Source of the DNA: Bacteroidales bacterium
Lineage (GTDB): Bacteria > Bacteroidota > Bacteroidia > Bacteroidales > JAQXIO01
Direction of reading: 5' to 3'
Assembly (NCBI GenBank): GCA_029007825.1
Contig: JAQXIO010000046.1
Location: 1-49,605 of the forward strand
Length of the DNA: 49,605 bases
How positions within the stretch are numbered: position 1 is the stretch's first letter; each line of letters begins with the position of its first letter. Shown in pieces: positions 7,300 through 13,884 of this stretch. The notes below the pieces were generated by a model. The model had not been told where the DNA came from. It saw only the letters and a list, made by a program, of their open reading frames with translations, and did no database searches. The position numbers and the translations under genes were made by a program.

Positions 7300-7360
7300 T
7301 TTTTCGTCTAAAAATCCTCGTACCCTTTTCATGAGTACCATTTTTCGTCTAAAAATCTCC
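7300..7360. repeat. Direct repeats beside the att core (candidate integrase/excisionase arm sites)
   Basis: TTTTTCGTCTAAAAATC occurs at 7300-7316 and again at 7341-7357, with the related TTATCTAAAAATCCTCGGTG at 9972-9991. Short direct repeats within 150 bases of a tRNA attachment core are typical binding sites for tyrosine integrases and their excision factors. Role inferred from position. Confidence 0.5.
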
Positions 7361-7398
7361 GGTGGGTTCCAATAATATAATAGATAGATTAATTTTAA

Positions 7399-7854
7399 TT
7401 ATTCGGTAATATCTCCTATTTTACAATCTAAGGCATTTGCTATTTTCTTCAGCGCTTCAAAACCGATATTAATTGAGCCTGACTCATATCGGGATATACT
7501 TTGTTGAGTCATACCGGTTATGACTGCTAATTCCCCTTGATTTAATCCCTTCTCTTTTCGTATATAAGCTATTTTTTTACCGATTTTTATTCTATCTTTT
7601 TCAAGTTCTTTTTTATAATCAACAAGTGATCCATTTAAGTATTCAAACTTAAATTCATATTTTCCGGGATATAAAAAGCTTTTACTAAGATGATTTATTA
7701 TTAAATCATTGGTGCTCAAACTTTCGGGAACGCCGGTTATTTTGTAAATAAACGAAACAGAACTTTTTGTTGTTGGGCCGGTCTTGCATGGTAAGACTTC
7801 TTCATAATTAATACTTAATCCTGCTAAAGTAGATTTTATATATACGTCTTTCAT
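7399..7854 (-). CDS. Xre-family HTH protein with N-terminal extension
   Basis: 151 residues. The C-terminal part (about 90-148) is a clear Cro/C1-type helix-turn-helix: IGKKIAYIRKEKGLNQGELAVITGMTQQSISRYESGSINIGFEALKKIANAL. The first 85 residues are a separate beta-rich domain I do not recognise (GPTTKSSVSFIYKITGVPE). Gene order on the minus strand (7856-8047 gene, then this one, one base apart) suggests an operon from the promoter at 8090-8121. As the gene nearest the attachment site it could regulate excision or lysogeny. It could alternatively be the HTH half of an addiction pair with its small neighbour. Confidence 0.75.
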   Translation of the reverse strand: MKDVYIKSTLAGLSINYEEVLPCKTGPTTKSSVSFIYKITGVPESLSTNDLIINHLSKSFLYPGKYEFKFEYLNGSLVDYKKELEKDRIKIGKKIAYIRKEKGLNQGELAVITGMTQQSISRYESGSINIGFEALKKIANALDCKIGDITE

Positions 7855-7855
7855 T

Positions 7856-8047
7856 TTATTTTACGAATTTAACATTGAACATAAAGGGAGCATAATTCTC
7901 ATTCAGATAATTTTCTGCCTCTTTTTTGCTTTGCACCCAATAAGGGAAAGGAGACTCCATATTATCTTCTACGCAAATTAGAGTGTTACCTTGTCGATAA
8001 ACTATTACATCTTTTGTCATTTCTGACTCTGTGAATAAAGCGTTCAT
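7856..8047 (-). CDS. Small hypothetical protein, operon with the HTH gene
   Basis: 63 residues, MNALFTESEMTKDVIVYRQGN..., with no recognised domain. It stops one base before the HTH gene begins and is preceded by a well-formed Bacteroidetes promoter, so the two are co-transcribed. Its first 18 bases recur at the start of a second small gene at 9507, part of a local duplication. A shorter start at the internal Met (MTKDV) is possible. Confidence 0.55.
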   Translation of the reverse strand: MNALFTESEMTKDVIVYRQGNTLICVEDNMESPFPYWVQSKKEAENYLNENYAPFMFNVKFVK

Positions 8048-8089
8048 AATTGTATTTTTTAAGTTGGTTATTGCTGTAATTATACACTA

Positions 8090-8121
8090 CAAATATACAT
8101 CATATTTGATGTTTGAGCAAA
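8090..8121 (-). promoter_or_regulatory. Promoter of the 7856-8047 / HTH operon
   Basis: -33 TTTG (8121-8118) and -7 TATATTTG (8097-8090) with exactly 20 bases between, the canonical Bacteroidetes vegetative promoter. Confidence 0.75.
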
Positions 8122-8149
8122 TAAAATCATATATATTTTTTATGTTGTA

Positions 8150-8182
8150 CAGCACAAAAAAACGCCCGACAAAAGCCGGGCG
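8150..8182 (-). terminator. Terminator, duplicated-block copy 1
   Basis: CGCCCG at 8163-8168 pairs with CGGGCG at 8177-8182, extended by one pair, followed on the minus strand by seven T. It ends the operon whose last gene is 8283-8555. Confidence 0.85.
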
Positions 8183-8282
8183 CTAACTCTTTAAATTCAC
8201 AGCCCGGTTAAGGGCTGACTGGATGTGTTTCCACAAAAACAAACACTATTTCAACTCAACACACCCTTTCGGGCGGACATAT

Positions 8283-8555
8283 CTAATCTTGTGGATTAGA
8301 TGCTGTAAATGTAAAACTCTCTTTTGTGTTTTCCAAATAAATTACGATTTTTTTTAAAGAAAACTCTTCAATTTGTATTTTACACACATCCAAATATTTT
8401 AAAAGACTATCTATTGTATAGGCCTTATCTCCATTTTCAATACTGTTCAAGGTTGCTTGTTGGAGCCCGTTTTTTTCGGCATAATATTTGGTTATTCCGT
8501 TTTTAGTCCTCAGTTCTTTAAGAAGTGTCCCTATATTTTGTTTATTTGTTTGCAT
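8283..8555 (-). CDS. Xre-family HTH regulator
   Basis: 90 residues with a helix-turn-helix at about 7-55: IGTLLKELRTKNGITKYYAEKNGLQQATLNSIENGDKAYTIDSLLKYLDV. The tail (KKIVIYLENTKESFTFTASNPQD) is a beta hairpin. It is the last gene of a minus-strand run (9380 to 8283) and is followed by a strong terminator. A truncated copy of its 3' end remains at 9743-9810. Probably a phage repressor-like regulator; operator not identified. Confidence 0.75.
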   Translation of the reverse strand: MQTNKQNIGTLLKELRTKNGITKYYAEKNGLQQATLNSIENGDKAYTIDSLLKYLDVCKIQIEEFSLKKIVIYLENTKESFTFTASNPQD

Positions 8556-8578
8556 TGATTAGTCTTTATCCTTTACGA

Positions 8579-8818
8579 TCAATAAATTCTACAATCTTCT
8601 ATTTTAGCCTCATACGGAAGGCCGAAACAGTCGGTTACGTTTGATTTTTCAAGCTCTATTGTATACTCTTCTATGTTTATTCCATACTCTTTAGCTAATG
8701 ATTTAACCTGTTCTTCACTTTCTGCTATTGCTATATACGAAATTTCAAAACATTGTTCTCCATCCGGATATATTAGTACATTTGGATCACTTTTTAAGGT
8801 AAGATCATAGATATTCAT
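8579..8818 (-). CDS. Small hypothetical phage protein
   Basis: 79 residues, acidic (MNIYDLTLKSDPNVLIYPDGEQCFEISYIAIAESEEQ...). Second to last gene of the minus-strand regulatory operon, 23 bases before the HTH gene. No family recognised. Confidence 0.55.
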   Translation of the reverse strand: MNIYDLTLKSDPNVLIYPDGEQCFEISYIAIAESEEQVKSLAKEYGINIEEYTIELEKSNVTDCFGLPYEAKIEDCRIY

Positions 8819-8857
8819 AATTATAAGTTTAAATAGTTATCGGGTTAAATTATCTAA

Positions 8858-9070
8858 CTAATTATCTATGTCAATGTAACTTTCGGATTTATATATCCTC
8901 TCAAATATTTCGATTGACTTTATTGCTCGCTCCTGCTTTAGGGGGCTAAGATCATTATATGATTTGCACCATAAAAGCGAATTTTCACCATCTAACCATA
9001 TATTACCGCCTAATATTTTAACGCCATTAGGTAGAGCGTTCCATCGTTGCTCGATTGATTTAGTTTCCAT
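8858..9070 (-). CDS. Small hypothetical phage protein
   Basis: 70 residues, tryptophan-containing (WNALPNGVKILGGNIWLDGENSLLWCKSYNDLSPLKQERAIKSIEIFERIY). Lies in the same minus-strand run with short gaps on both sides. No recognised family. Confidence 0.52.
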   Translation of the reverse strand: METKSIEQRWNALPNGVKILGGNIWLDGENSLLWCKSYNDLSPLKQERAIKSIEIFERIYKSESYIDIDN

Positions 9071-9095
9071 ATTTGTATTTTTTAAAGAGTTATGA

Positions 9096-9380
9096 TTAAA
9101 GATTAGGATCTCTGTTTTGCATTTTATTTAGCATATCTGCAAAATCATGAGGGTTGTTTCTGTCCTCCGATTTTTCCGATAAAAACAAATATAAATCACT
9201 GCCTATAATATAACTTAAAAATTCATCAATAGTATAATTTTCAGAACCATTTTCTATATAATCTATTTTATCGATACTTATTTTCCCTTTTACCGAAATA
9301 GTCTCGGTATTTAAGCCTCTTTCTTCCCTGAATTTTTTAAGCCATTCTCCTATTACTTCCCTATATCCTTGTCTATCCAT
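9096..9380 (-). CDS. HTH-like regulator, divergent Xre member
   Basis: 94 residues. Residues 8-60 keep the Xre helix pattern (IGEWLKKFREERGLNTETISVKGKISIDKIDYIENGSENYTIDEFLSYI), spaced like the regulator at 8283-8555 (both share IENG...YTIDxxLxY). This suggests a second, diverged paralogue. The C-terminus is charged and probably disordered. Confidence 0.6.
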   Translation of the reverse strand: MDRQGYREVIGEWLKKFREERGLNTETISVKGKISIDKIDYIENGSENYTIDEFLSYIIGSDLYLFLSEKSEDRNNPHDFADMLNKMQNRDPNL

Positions 9381-9384
9381 ATTA

Positions 9385-9507
9385 TTAATTTGTAAATATT
9401 CCTGAAATCAAATTTACTTTCTTTTTCGGAGATAGCCGAATGACTCTTTTGGGGAGGTAGTAGTTTGATTCTTTGTCATTTCTGATTCTTGTAAATAAAG
9501 CGTTCAT
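9385..9507 (-). CDS. Short gene at the duplicated promoter (40 aa), possibly a remnant
   Basis: 40 codons from the ATG at 9507: MNALFTRIRNDKESNYYLPKRVIRLSPKKKVNLISGIFTN. The first six residues equal those of the 7856-8047 product because both starts lie in the duplicated block; the rest diverges. It heads the 9380-8283 gene run and has a canonical promoter, so it is at least transcribed. It may be a leader peptide or a truncated duplicate. Confidence 0.4.
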   Translation of the reverse strand: MNALFTRIRNDKESNYYLPKRVIRLSPKKKVNLISGIFTN

Positions 9508-9550
9508 AATTGTGATTTTAAAGAGTTATTGATGTTGTTTGATTACACTA

Positions 9551-9582
9551 CAAATATATATAAATATTAATACATATACAAA
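9551..9582 (-). promoter_or_regulatory. Promoter of the 9507-8283 regulatory operon
   Basis: -33 TTTG (9582-9579), 20 bases, -7 TATATTTG (9558-9551). Same layout as the promoter at 8090-8121 but with a diverged spacer. Confidence 0.75.
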
Positions 9583-9742
9583 TAAATACCCATATATTTT
9601 ATATGTTGTGCAGCATAAAAAACGCCCGACAAAAGCCGGGCGCTAACTCTTTAAATTCACAGCCCGGTTAAGGGCTGACTGGATGTGTTTCCACAAAAAC
9701 AAACACTATTTCAACTCAACGCACCCTTTCGGGCGGACATAT

Positions 9743-9810
9743 CTAATCTTGTGGATTAGATAATGCGAATATAAAATGCTCTTTTGTGTTTTCCAAATAA
9801 ATTACGATTT
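9743..9810 (-). pseudogene. 3' remnant of an Xre regulator gene
   Basis: The last 20 or so codons and stop of a paralogue of the 8283-8555 gene survive (ending ...SNPQD), with no upstream coding sequence. Left by the block duplication. Confidence 0.65.
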
Positions 9811-9813
9811 TTT

Positions 9814-9897
9814 AAAAAAAGTGTTTGCGAACCTCACGGCCAGCAAACACAATGACTTTAAAACCTTTATTGCTATCATACCCATCACAAATATGTA
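9814..9897 (-). ncRNA. Candidate small RNA or short peptide transcript
   Basis: A canonical promoter (-33 TTTG at 9936-9933, 21 bases, -7 TATATTTG at 9911-9904) is followed only 76 bases after its predicted start by a strong terminator: GTGTTTGC/GCAAACAC stem (9821-9850) and seven T. The transcript would be about 84 nt. It contains an ATG (9885) opening a 27-codon frame, MGMIAIKVLKSLCLLAVRFA..., but its stop lies beyond the terminator, so I favour a non-coding RNA. Confidence 0.55.
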
Positions 9898-10006
9898 GCT
9901 ACGCAAATATAATAATTATTTATAATAGTCAACAAAATATGCTGATTATCTCCTAATTCGTATAGTTGTTTCTTATCTAAAAATCCTCGGTGGAAATGTA
10001 GTGGTA

Positions 10007-10441
10007 TTACAGTTTACATATAACAGTTGCATCGGTTAATATTTCTTCAAATTCGTCTTCCCCTGTTTCTATCGTTCCGTTTGAACCGACCCAATACCAA
10101 GCAACATCATCATTTTCATTATCATCAAAATATTTGTCTGCATAACTAAGAAAATATTCAAAATTACTTATTGTCTCTTCTCGATCTCCATCAAAGACAT
10201 AATACACACATGTTCCTTCAGCTTCTGGCATGGCTTCATATTCTGGGGTTCCGTATACAGGAAACTCTCTCAAGTCTGATCTGTCTGGATTTAATTTGCT
10301 GTTGTTAAAAACAAACCCTTCTTCCAAATTTAGTCTACCGTCGAATCTTATCCCATAGTGTCTATATGGTAGATATTCTTTTTCAGCTATTTTCTTTAGT
10401 TCGTTTACTTTGGATAAGATTTTACTTGATATAGATTTCAT
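10007..10441 (-). CDS. Hypothetical acidic phage protein
   Basis: 144 residues, very acidic and aromatic in the second half (YYVFDGDREETISNFEYFLSYADKYFDDNENDDVAWYWVGSNGTIETGEDEFEEILTDATVICKL). No recognised domain. Acidic phage proteins of this size are often nucleic-acid mimics or inhibitors, but nothing here proves that. Monocistronic from the promoter at 10491-10522, divergent from the regulator at 10634. Confidence 0.6.
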   Translation of the reverse strand: MKSISSKILSKVNELKKIAEKEYLPYRHYGIRFDGRLNLEEGFVFNNSKLNPDRSDLREFPVYGTPEYEAMPEAEGTCVYYVFDGDREETISNFEYFLSYADKYFDDNENDDVAWYWVGSNGTIETGEDEFEEILTDATVICKL

Positions 10442-10490
10442 GATTTTATTTTTTTAGTTGTTTATGACGTTCTTTGTTATAATCACAATG

Positions 10491-10522
10491 CAAATATAAC
10501 ATATAGTATCATATTATGCAAG
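10491..10522 (-). promoter_or_regulatory. Promoter of the 10007-10441 gene
   Basis: -33 CTTG (10522-10519), 20 bases, -7 TATATTTG (10498-10491). The spacer and flanks carry repeated ATAGTATC/ATAGCATA-like words (10501-10560 and 10618-10634) that may be operators of the divergent Xre regulator. Confidence 0.65.
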
Positions 10523-10633
10523 CAAATAGCATATAAAAATGATATTATAAACTATATTTAACTATTTAGTATAACATCAAGAGCTATAAATAGGCTATTT
10601 TTGCACAAACAAATATTTATAGCATATAGCATC

Positions 10634-10903
10634 ATGATAATAAAAGAAGTAATCAAAGAAAAAGGGTATTCGGTTTCGTCGTTTGCGGAAAAACTCGGTA
10701 TGAAACAAGAAAGTTTGAGCAGAATTATTAATGGCAATCCCACGATTGGAACTTTGGAAAAAATTGCTACCGCTTTGAATGTAGATATAACGGACTTGTT
10801 TGCAAAAAGAAATCCGGAAGTGAAAGGCTATATCAAGATAAAAGGGGTGTTGTACGAGGTTAATTCTTTTGATGATTTAGAAAATCTGATGAGGTTGAGG
10901 TAA
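10634..10903 (+). CDS. Xre-family HTH repressor-like protein
   Basis: 89 residues from the ATG at 10634 (MIIKEVIKEKGYSVSSFAEKLGMKQESLSRIINGNPTIGTLEKIATALNVDITDLF). The helix-turn-helix covers nearly the whole first 55 residues, followed by a 30-residue beta-rich tail. A -7 box TATTTTTG at 10591-10598 with AT-rich flanks and TATAGCAT-like repeats next to the start suggest autoregulation. It lies just upstream of the packaging genes and is a good candidate for the prophage repressor or late-switch regulator. Confidence 0.78.
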   Translation: MIIKEVIKEKGYSVSSFAEKLGMKQESLSRIINGNPTIGTLEKIATALNVDITDLFAKRNPEVKGYIKIKGVLYEVNSFDDLENLMRLR

Positions 10904-10956
10904 TATTATTCATTTATATAAAAGATTCTCCTTTTCTTTTATATAAAAACAGGCTT

Positions 10957-10992
10957 GTTATTTGGAACTATTCTAAATAGTTTCTATATTTG
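10957..10992 (+). promoter_or_regulatory. Late promoter P1 with palindromic operator
   Basis: -33 TTTG (10961-10964), 20 bases, -7 TATATTTG (10985-10992). The -33 box lies in the left arm of a 25-bp palindrome TTATTTGGAA-N3-TTCTAAATAG (10957-10981). Drives the terminase genes. The same palindrome is at P2 and P3. Confidence 0.82.
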
Positions 10993-11009
10993 ATTAGATA
11001 CTGTTTAAA

Positions 11010-11549
11010 ATGGGAAAATATTCAAACGGATTAACTGTTAAGCAGGAAAAATTCTGTCATTTTTACCTCGAAACGGGAAATGCTTCTGAGGCTTATCGTC
11101 GTGCTTACTCTTGTGAAAAAATGACAGATAAATCTATTTGGGAAAAATCATCTACTTTGTTAAAAGAAGTCAAGGTTTCGGAAAGGGTGGCTGAATTGCA
11201 GCAAATGCAGTGTGAGCGGTCAGCCATAACAAAAGATGGTCTATTAAAAGAGTTGTCAGGTATAGCCTTTTCGTCTATTGCCGATATGCAAAATACTTGG
11301 ATCGATAAAAAAGACTTTGAAAAATTGACAAAAGAGCAGAAGTCTGCAATAAAAAGTATATCTACAAAGGTTATTAAAAGAAATATAGGCACTCATGAAT
11401 CTCCGGAAATAGTGGATGTTGAATATATAAAAATAGAACTGTACGATAAGCTTAAAGCAATAGAGAGAATTTGTAAAATGCTCGGTTTCGACGAGCCTGA
11501 AAAGATACAGAATATACCTATCGAAATAAAAGATGGTCTGAATGACTAA
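11010..11549 (+). CDS. terS: Terminase small subunit
   Basis: 179 residues. The N-terminus KQEKFCHFYLETGNASEAYRRAYSCEKMTDKSIWEKSSTLLKEVKVSERVAELQ is the typical Terminase_2 (small subunit) DNA-binding region, with helices that recognise the packaging site. The C-terminal part is oligomerisation and linker sequence. It overlaps the large subunit start by 8 bases, the usual translationally coupled pair. The start codon sits 18 bases behind the -7 box of P1, so the leader is very short. Confidence 0.88.
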   Translation: MGKYSNGLTVKQEKFCHFYLETGNASEAYRRAYSCEKMTDKSIWEKSSTLLKEVKVSERVAELQQMQCERSAITKDGLLKELSGIAFSSIADMQNTWIDKKDFEKLTKEQKSAIKSISTKVIKRNIGTHESPEIVDVEYIKIELYDKLKAIERICKMLGFDEPEKIQNIPIEIKDGLND

Positions 11550-13581
11550 CGTTATTAAGATATCTCATAAACTTTTTAATCCTAATTATTATCACCTCCG
11601 GGATGCGATGGCGAATGAAAATATCCGGTTTATCTATCTTATCGGAGGTTCTTCTTCGGCAAAATCACATTCTGTAGCTCAGTCTATTATATTAGATACG
11701 CTACAAAGTGGAGATAATACGATTGTGTTGAGGAAGGTAGGTTCTTCGATAAAGAACTCCATATATGAGGATTTTAAGCAAATAATCAATAATCTTAATT
11801 TAACAGGATGTTTTAGGTGTTATCAGAATATAATACGCTGTTATAACGGTGCAAAGATCGATTTCTCCGGATTGGATGATTCGGAAAAGATAAAGGGTAT
11901 ATCTAATTATAAGCGGGTTATTCTTGAAGAGTTGACTGAATTTGAATTGTACGACCAGAAACAGATCAGGAAGAGATTAAGAGGACGTAAGGGTCAGCAG
12001 ATTATATCCATGTTTAACCCTATTTCCGAAAAGCATTGGATAAAAACAGAGGTTTTCGACAAGGAGAATCTAACAGAGGCGCCTAACCATCTTTATCCAA
12101 ATGTAAAAGACGTATTTTCTGGAAAAGTTTTAAATGAAGAATATACACGAGTAGCGGCGAAATGGGTCAATAGTGAACGAACTGTTTACAATCCACGAAC
12201 GCAAAGTTACGATAGGCATCCTGCCGATACCGTCATTATCAAATCAACTTATCTTAATAATTTTTGGGTAGTTGGCTCTCCTGACGGGACTTACGGTTAT
12301 TATGACCGGCAGACTATAGCGGACTTTGAAAAGGATAAGGAAAGGGATTACGATTATTACCGCATCTACGCCCTGGGCGAATGGGGCAGTATAAAAACGG
12401 GAGGAGAATTCTGGTATGCGTTTGACCCATCAAAGCATAAAGGCAAGATTGAGTATAACAATAATCTTCCGGTGCATGTTACAATTGATAATAATGTATT
12501 GCCGTATATATCGATTGCCATATGGCAGAGTTATTATAAGGATGGAGTATACCATGATGTACAGATATACGAGATCGCGGCAAGAGAGCCTTTTAATTCC
12601 GTCACTAAGGCTGCAGAGCTTACCGCTAAATACCTGCTTGATATCGGACATACAGACAAAGTATTTTTGTATGGGGATCAGACGACTAAGGCAAGCAATA
12701 CGATAGATGATGAGAAACGGTCTTTTTTTGATAAATTCAGGGAGAAGATCGAAGAGTCCTTTGTCGTTGAGGAACGGATCCCAAATAAAAATCCGAGTGT
12801 TTCTATGTCGGGAGAATTCGTCAATGCTATCTATGCCGGGGCCATAAACAATATCAAAATATCCATAAACGAAAAATGCTTAGAATCGATAGACGACTAT
12901 ATCCTTACAAAAAAGGATATTAACGGTGGGATCCTGAAGAAGCGCATAAAAAACAGACTTACCGGACAGACATACGAAGAGCACGGGCATTTCAGCGATA
13001 CTAAACGATATCTTATTACTCAGTTGCACAGCGACTTATATACCAAGTTTTCGCTTAGACGCAAACATAACCATACACAGGAGGACGATATAATGTATTA
13101 CGACAAGTCAAAAATTGAGGCGGGAGAATACCGGGTGGAGATCAATCTTGACAAAAACAATATTTTCTCTGCGGCAAAGTATTTTGTCAAAGATAAAAAG
13201 GTGTATATATGCGATGTATTGTTTACAGAGGGACTGTACGACACAAAAAATCTTGCCGGATTTATGGCGGATTGCACTGCATGCGAAATGGAGCTTAATC
13301 CGAAATATAAATGGTACCTTTTCGAATTGCGCACTCTTGTGAAGATGCCTGTTATCGGAAAGAAAGAGAGTACGGACTTTAAAAAACGTATCTCTGCACA
13401 TACGGATAATGTCCGCACCAACTTTTATTTCCCGCCCGATTACGATTACAGCGAAGAATTCAGCCGCTTTTTTAATAATTATCTGGATTATGACGGTGAC
13501 AAGAGTTGTGAGGCAGTAAATATCTTATGTCAGGTTTGCGAAAGTGAAATGAGAAAGGGCAATTTACGCAACAATGTATAG
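11542..13581 (+). CDS. terL: Terminase large subunit (PBSX/Terminase_3-like) with C-terminal extension
   Basis: 679 residues, longer than the usual 420-480. Walker A is GGSSSAKS (residues 35-42) in LIGGSSSAKSHSVAQSI; Walker B is RVILEELTEFE; the motor ends in ...KTEVFDKENL. The nuclease domain follows, with acidic clusters (THVTIDNNV..., KVFLYGDQTTKAS). From about residue 510 to 679 there is an additional domain (YRVEINLDKNNIFSAAKYFVKDKKVYICDVLF...) that itself resembles an RNase-H-like nuclease. Role: ATP-driven DNA packaging and headful or site-specific cutting. Confidence 0.9.
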   Translation: MTNVIKISHKLFNPNYYHLRDAMANENIRFIYLIGGSSSAKSHSVAQSIILDTLQSGDNTIVLRKVGSSIKNSIYEDFKQIINNLNLTGCFRCYQNIIRCYNGAKIDFSGLDDSEKIKGISNYKRVILEELTEFELYDQKQIRKRLRGRKGQQIISMFNPISEKHWIKTEVFDKENLTEAPNHLYPNVKDVFSGKVLNEEYTRVAAKWVNSERTVYNPRTQSYDRHPADTVIIKSTYLNNFWVVGSPDGTYGYYDRQTIADFEKDKERDYDYYRIYALGEWGSIKTGGEFWYAFDPSKHKGKIEYNNNLPVHVTIDNNVLPYISIAIWQSYYKDGVYHDVQIYEIAAREPFNSVTKAAELTAKYLLDIGHTDKVFLYGDQTTKASNTIDDEKRSFFDKFREKIEESFVVEERIPNKNPSVSMSGEFVNAIYAGAINNIKISINEKCLESIDDYILTKKDINGGILKKRIKNRLTGQTYEEHGHFSDTKRYLITQLHSDLYTKFSLRRKHNHTQEDDIMYYDKSKIEAGEYRVEINLDKNNIFSAAKYFVKDKKVYICDVLFTEGLYDTKNLAGFMADCTACEMELNPKYKWYLFELRTLVKMPVIGKKESTDFKKRISAHTDNVRTNFYFPPDYDYSEEFSRFFNNYLDYDGDKSCEAVNILCQVCESEMRKGNLRNNV

Positions 13582-13731
13582 ATTATATCAAAAAATGTCC
13601 TGTTAGTACGCATTTAAAATTATAACCCCCGTAATTTTTCTGACTTATCTATTATTTTCTGTCCTGTTTTTCTCTTTTGCGTTTATAAGAGCAAGAAAAA
13701 ATATTTATTTCGGAGGCAAAAAATATCTTGT
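13582..13731 (+). other. Intergenic stretch ahead of late promoter P2
   Basis: About 150 bases between the terminase stop and P2. AT-rich; no gene or clear terminator seen. Confidence 0.4.
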
Positions 13732-13767
13732 ATTATTTGGAATCGTTCTAAATAATAATTACATTTG
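13732..13767 (+). promoter_or_regulatory. Late promoter P2 with palindromic operator
   Basis: -33 TTTG (13736-13739), 20 bases, -7 TACATTTG (13760-13767), with the near-perfect palindrome ATTATTTGGAA-N3-TTCTAAATAAT at 13732-13756. Starts the portal-to-tail operon. Confidence 0.83.
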
Positions 13768-13837
13768 ACTTGAAAGAGAATCGTCTTTTAGATTTGGTGA
13801 AGCTGCCAAATACTTACAAATTAGAACGTAAAAACCT

Positions 13838-13874
13838 GAGAGGCGATTTCTGTAAAGATGTCGTCTCTCTTTTT
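13838..13874 (+). terminator. Attenuator-like hairpin in the P2 leader
   Basis: GAGAGGCGA (13838-13846) pairs with TCGTCTCTC (13861-13869, one G-U) and is followed by five T, only 10 bases before the portal start. An earlier hairpin ATTTGG/CCAAAT lies at 13792-13811. The layout suggests the leader must be read through or antiterminated. Confidence 0.6.
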
Positions 13875-13884
13875 ATTATACAGG

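Larger units (their letters stand above)
8015..8350 (-). repeat. Duplicated regulatory block, copy 1
   Basis: Constant offset of 1460 bases to 9475-9810, with near identity over 8148-8345. The unit contains, in minus-strand order, the 3' end of an Xre gene, a conserved non-coding piece with hairpin AGCCC/GGGCT, a terminator, a promoter and the start of a small gene. Confidence 0.85.
9475..9810 (-). repeat. Duplicated regulatory block, copy 2
   Basis: Second copy of the block at 8015-8350. It includes a terminator (9623-9642, stem CGCCCG/CGGGCG plus six T on the minus strand) and the promoter at 9551-9582. Confidence 0.85.

Noticed and set aside
13858..13884. Upstream start of the portal gene
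   Set aside because: That ATG lies in the loop of the leader hairpin and would add MSSLFLLYR, unlike portal N-termini; the start at 13885 fits better.
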